A stretch of DNA of 15,849 nt from DASXIW01 sp036497785. Its GTDB lineage: Bacteria; Pseudomonadota; Alphaproteobacteria; Acetobacterales; Acetobacteraceae. Every line of letters starts with the position of its first letter. Position 1 is the stretch's first letter. Positions 13,277 through 15,849 of this stretch are shown piece after piece. The stretch spans positions 1 to 15,849 of the forward strand of contig DASXIW010000189.1 in the NCBI GenBank assembly GCA_036497785.1, read 5' to 3'. The translations under genes were made by a program, and so were the position numbers. The notes under the pieces are model-generated. The model saw only the letters and a program-made list of their open reading frames with translations, was not told the DNA's origin and did not search any database.

Positions 13277-15321
13277 GCCTGCGCATCGGGATCGATATCG
13301 GCGGTACCTTCACCGATTTGGTGGCCATAGCGCCGGATGGCGCGGTGCGCACGCATAAGACACCCTCCACCCCCGCCGATTACAGCCAGGGCATCGCCAA
13401 CGGGCTGGCCGCCCTGCTGAACGGCGAGGACGTCGCCGAGGTGCTGCATGCCACCACGATCGGGTCGAACACCATACTGGAGGGCAAGGGTGCGCGCACC
13501 GCGCTGATCACCACGGCGGGCTTTCGCGACCTGCTGGAAATTCGCGACCTGCGCATGCCACGGCTGTACGACATGCATTGGACCAAGCCGCCGGCCCTGG
13601 TGGAGCGCCGCCTGCGGCTGGAGGTTGTGGAGAAGATGCGGCCGGATGGCAGCGTGGCGGAGGCGCTGGACCCGCTTTCCGTCGCCGCCGTGATCCGCAC
13701 GCTGACGCGCGAGCGGGTGGACAGTGTCGCGATCTGCCTGCTGCACAGCTACGCCAACCCGGCGCATGAGAAAGTGGTGGCGCAGGCGGTGCGGCGGGTC
13801 ATGCCGGATGTAGCGCTGTCCGTGAGTCACGAGATATTGCCTGAGATCAAGGAATATCCGCGCACCAGCACGACGGTGGTGAACGCCTATGTGCAGCCGG
13901 TGGTGCGGGCATATCTGACGTCGCTGGCCGGACGGCTCGCAGCTTTGGGGATCACCGCGAAGCTGCATCTGATGCAGTCCAATGGCGGGTTGGCCAGTGC
14001 GGCGCAAGCCGCCGAATTTCCGGCCCATATCGTCGAGAGCGGCCCCGCGGCGGGCGTTGTGGGGGCGGCGGTGCTGGCGGCGCGTCTGGGCGAGGACCGG
14101 GTGATCACCTTCGACATGGGCGGCACCACGGCGAAGGCCGGGCTGGTCGAGGATGGCGAGGTGCTGCGCGCCGAGGCAATGGAGGTGGGTGCCGGGGTGA
14201 TGGCCGGGGCGCGGCTGCTGGTGGGCGGCGGCTATATGCTGAAGCTGCCGGCGATCGATCTGGCGGAGGTAGGCGCCGGTGGCGGCTCGATCTGCGCGCT
14301 CGATCCGGCGGGGGCGCCGAAAGTGGGGCCGCGCTCGGCCGGCGCCGATCCCGGGCCGGTGTGCTATGGACGCGGCGGCACGGAGCCGACCATCACCGAT
14401 TGCAACCTGGTGCTGGGCTATCTCGATCCCGCGGGGCTCGCGGGCGGCACGGTGCGGCTGGACCGCTCGGCGGCGCTGCATGCGGTGGCGGACAGGCTGG
14501 CCGATCCGTTGGGCATGAAGATCACCGATGCCGCCTATGGCATGGTGCGGCTGGCCTCGGCGACCATGATGCGCGCCATCCGCGCCGTGTCGGTGGAGCG
14601 CGGGCGCGATGTGCGCGACTTCACGCTATTGGCCTTCGGCGGCAACGGGCCGTTATTCGCAGCTGGGATCGCGGCTGAGCTTGGCATACGCCGTGTGCTG
14701 ATCCCGCCCATGCCCGGCTTGTTCAGCGCTTTCGGCCTGCTGCTAGCCGGCACCGAGCACCACGCCACGCGTACGCTGCGCGACCCCGACGCCGCGGCGC
14801 TGCAGCCGGTTTTGGATGCGCTGTTGGCGGAAGGGTTGGACCGGCTGGCGCAGGACGGTTTCCCGGCGGCGCGTTGCGTGACGGAGCTTTCCGCCAAGGC
14901 GCGCTATCGCGGCCAATCCAGCGAGCTATCGGTGAAGCTGCCCCGGGGGGATGCCGCGGCGATACTGGCCACCCTGCCCGACGCTTTTGCCGACGAGCAT
15001 GAGCGGACTTACGGATTTCGTGCGCCGCCGGAGGAGCATGTGGAGTTGATGGGCGTGTCGGTGATCGCGCGCGGCATGCCGGCGCGGCCGCCTCTGCCCG
15101 GGCAAATTCCACCGGCCAGGGCGAAAGTGCCGGCCAGCCGGCGGGCTTGGTTCGAAGGCGCGGGCTGGATGGAGACGCAGGTGATCGACCGGGCGGAGCT
15201 GGCCGCAGGGGAGCGGCACGGGCCGCTGATCGTGCAGGAATACGACGCCACCTGCCTGGTGCCGCCCGGCGCGGTGGCGGGATTGGATGGGTTCGGCAAT
15301 ATTGTGGTGACGTTGGAATAG
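13273..15321 (+). CDS. hyuA: Hydantoinase A/oxoprolinase family protein
   Basis: The 682-residue ATP-binding partner of HyuB has an actin-like (ASKHA) fold. The N-terminal phosphate-1 loop is RIGIDIGGTFTDLVAIAP (4-21), a second phosphate loop is ITFDMGGTTAKAGL (about 277-290), and GAGGGSICALDPAG with PRSAGADPGPVCYGRGG follows, all diagnostic of the family. The C-terminal part includes LLAFGGNGPLFAAGIAAELG and ends with DGFGNIVVTLE. Length matches the family (680-700 residues), and nothing is truncated. Members phosphorylate the amide or enol oxygen of hydantoins, 5-oxoproline or ketones for the partner subunit. The start ATG 13273-13275 overlaps the hyuB stop (ATGA), with GGAGCG about ten bases upstream. 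Order B-A and tight coupling support a heteromeric enzyme. A GNAT gene follows after 10 bp. Confidence 0.94.
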   Translation: MSLRIGIDIGGTFTDLVAIAPDGAVRTHKTPSTPADYSQGIANGLAALLNGEDVAEVLHATTIGSNTILEGKGARTALITTAGFRDLLEIRDLRMPRLYDMHWTKPPALVERRLRLEVVEKMRPDGSVAEALDPLSVAAVIRTLTRERVDSVAICLLHSYANPAHEKVVAQAVRRVMPDVALSVSHEILPEIKEYPRTSTTVVNAYVQPVVRAYLTSLAGRLAALGITAKLHLMQSNGGLASAAQAAEFPAHIVESGPAAGVVGAAVLAARLGEDRVITFDMGGTTAKAGLVEDGEVLRAEAMEVGAGVMAGARLLVGGGYMLKLPAIDLAEVGAGGGSICALDPAGAPKVGPRSAGADPGPVCYGRGGTEPTITDCNLVLGYLDPAGLAGGTVRLDRSAALHAVADRLADPLGMKITDAAYGMVRLASATMMRAIRAVSVERGRDVRDFTLLAFGGNGPLFAAGIAAELGIRRVLIPPMPGLFSAFGLLLAGTEHHATRTLRDPDAAALQPVLDALLAEGLDRLAQDGFPAARCVTELSAKARYRGQSSELSVKLPRGDAAAILATLPDAFADEHERTYGFRAPPEEHVELMGVSVIARGMPARPPLPGQIPPARAKVPASRRAWFEGAGWMETQVIDRAELAAGERHGPLIVQEYDATCLVPPGAVAGLDGFGNIVVTLE

Positions 15322-15331
15322 GGCCAGACGC

Positions 15332-15757
15332 ATGCATCCGGACATCACCATCTCAAGCCTGCCGGAACCCGATGCCGACAGAATTCTGAGTGCCGGCCTG
15401 AATGGATACAACGATGCGATGGTGGGCTATGCCGATCGCGTGCCGTTGCACGTGCTGGTGAAGGACCCTGGGAGCGGCGAGATTCTCGGCGGGATCAGCG
15501 GCCGGACGTCCCTGGGGTTGATGTTCATCGATCTGGTTTATCTGCCGGACGCGGTGCGCGGTGCGGATATCGGCACGCGCATGCTGGCGATTGCCGAGGA
15601 AGAGGCGCGGCGGCGCGGATGCCGGGCCGGCGTGCTCTATACGCTGAGCTTCCAGGCGCCGGGTTTCTACCAGCGCATGGGATGGCGGGTTTTCGGGGAG
15701 GTTCCCTGTGATCCGCCCGGTGCGAGCCGGATCTTTCTGACGAAGGATTTCGGCTGA
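15332..15757 (+). CDS. GNAT family N-acetyltransferase
   Basis: The 141-residue cytoplasmic protein has a GNAT fold that transfers an acetyl group from acetyl-CoA to an amine. The acetyl-CoA-binding motif A is LVYLPDAVRGADIGTRML (about 68-85; the RGADIG part fits R/QxxGxG/A). The next helix is AIAEEEARRRGC, followed by the motif B segment APGFYQRMGWRVFGEV with the conserved FYxRMGW. The N-terminal part (residues 1-50) is less conserved, as usual. The start ATG 15332-15334 has AGGG nine bases upstream, and the gene begins 10 bp after hyuA, so it is the likely last gene of the operon. A role in acetylating an amino acid released by HyuAB is possible but is inference. The stop codon lies inside a long inverted repeat. 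Confidence 0.88.
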   Translation: MHPDITISSLPEPDADRILSAGLNGYNDAMVGYADRVPLHVLVKDPGSGEILGGISGRTSLGLMFIDLVYLPDAVRGADIGTRMLAIAEEEARRRGCRAGVLYTLSFQAPGFYQRMGWRVFGEVPCDPPGASRIFLTKDFG

Positions 15758-15809
15758 TGCCAACCGCCTGAAATGATGGAGGCATCATCATTTCAAGCGG
15801 TTAGCATCA
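15755..15809 (+). terminator. 24-bp-arm inverted repeat overlapping the GNAT stop codon
   Basis: The left arm (15755-15778) and right arm (15786-15809) pair as TGATGC with GCATCA, AACCGC with GCGGTT, and TGAAATGATG with CATCATTTCA, separated by one C/A mismatch at each of two joints, around a 7-base loop (15779-15785). No long T-run follows, so a strong Rho-independent terminator is not certain. It is placed to end the five-gene operon, and it may also be a dispersed repeat element. The GNAT TGA stop is the first three bases of the left arm. Confidence 0.65.
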
Positions 15810-15814
15810 TATAT

Positions 15815-15833
15815 CTGTCGTAACGATCGACAG
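15815..15833 (+). repeat. Small hairpin downstream of the large inverted repeat
   Basis: CTGTCG (15815-15820) and CGACAG (15828-15833) are 6-bp arms around a 7-base loop, only 5 bases after the larger repeat. It could be part of the same element or an operator for a gene beyond the window. The last 92 bases of the window hold no recognisable gene start. Confidence 0.4.
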
Positions 15834-15849
15834 CGAGGGCTACTCCCCA

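Overview
The window is chromosomal DNA from a GC-rich alphaproteobacterium, most likely a member of the Acetobacteraceae. The pointers are the block rnc-lepB-acpS-rsh-rpoZ-folK read on one strand, the high GC at third codon positions, and an AT-rich repeat at 6657-6691 that I recall from that family. The species cannot be named from sequence alone.

Region 1 (1-4695, minus strand) is a housekeeping block read right to left: folK (folate synthesis), rpoZ (RNA polymerase omega), rsh (bifunctional (p)ppGpp synthetase/hydrolase), acpS (holo-ACP synthase), lepB (signal peptidase I) and the first codons of rnc (RNase III), which is cut by the window edge. Most spacings are short: 9 bp from rpoZ to rsh, 21 bp from rsh to acpS, and an overlap at lepB/rnc. 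A long operon joining transcription, stringent response, lipid synthesis and protein export is therefore likely. pdxJ, which often sits between rsh and acpS in alphaproteobacteria, is absent. The rnc frame has no ATG, GTG or TTG start in a usable position.

Region 2 (4696-6700) holds a divergent plus-strand gene for a LabA-type NYN-domain protein. A 438-bp gap follows, containing a frameshifted remnant of a CcdA-type antitoxin on the minus strand with no ccdB beside it. Next comes a family 5 (UDGb-type) uracil-DNA glycosylase, ending at an AT-rich bidirectional hairpin.

Region 3 (6707-8474, minus strand) is a two-gene unit: an MDR/PIG3-type quinone oxidoreductase and a YbfF-like alpha/beta hydrolase, 7 bp apart.

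Region 4 (8593-15757, plus strand) is a probable five-gene operon: a Tat-exported LivJ-type substrate-binding protein, a 14-TM DHA2-type MFS transporter, hydantoinase/oxoprolinase subunits B and A, and a GNAT acetyltransferase. Junctions are 4-bp overlap, 44 bp, 4-bp overlap and 10 bp. It looks like an uptake-and-hydrolysis pathway for a cyclic amide (hydantoin or 5-oxoproline type) or for a substrate carboxylated by the related acetone/acetophenone carboxylases. The binding protein has no ABC permease or ATPase in the window and is instead coupled to an MFS carrier, which is the most unusual arrangement here. The window closes with a 24-bp-arm inverted repeat that overlaps the stop codon of the GNAT gene.

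No tRNA, rRNA, CRISPR array, transposase or phage gene was seen.
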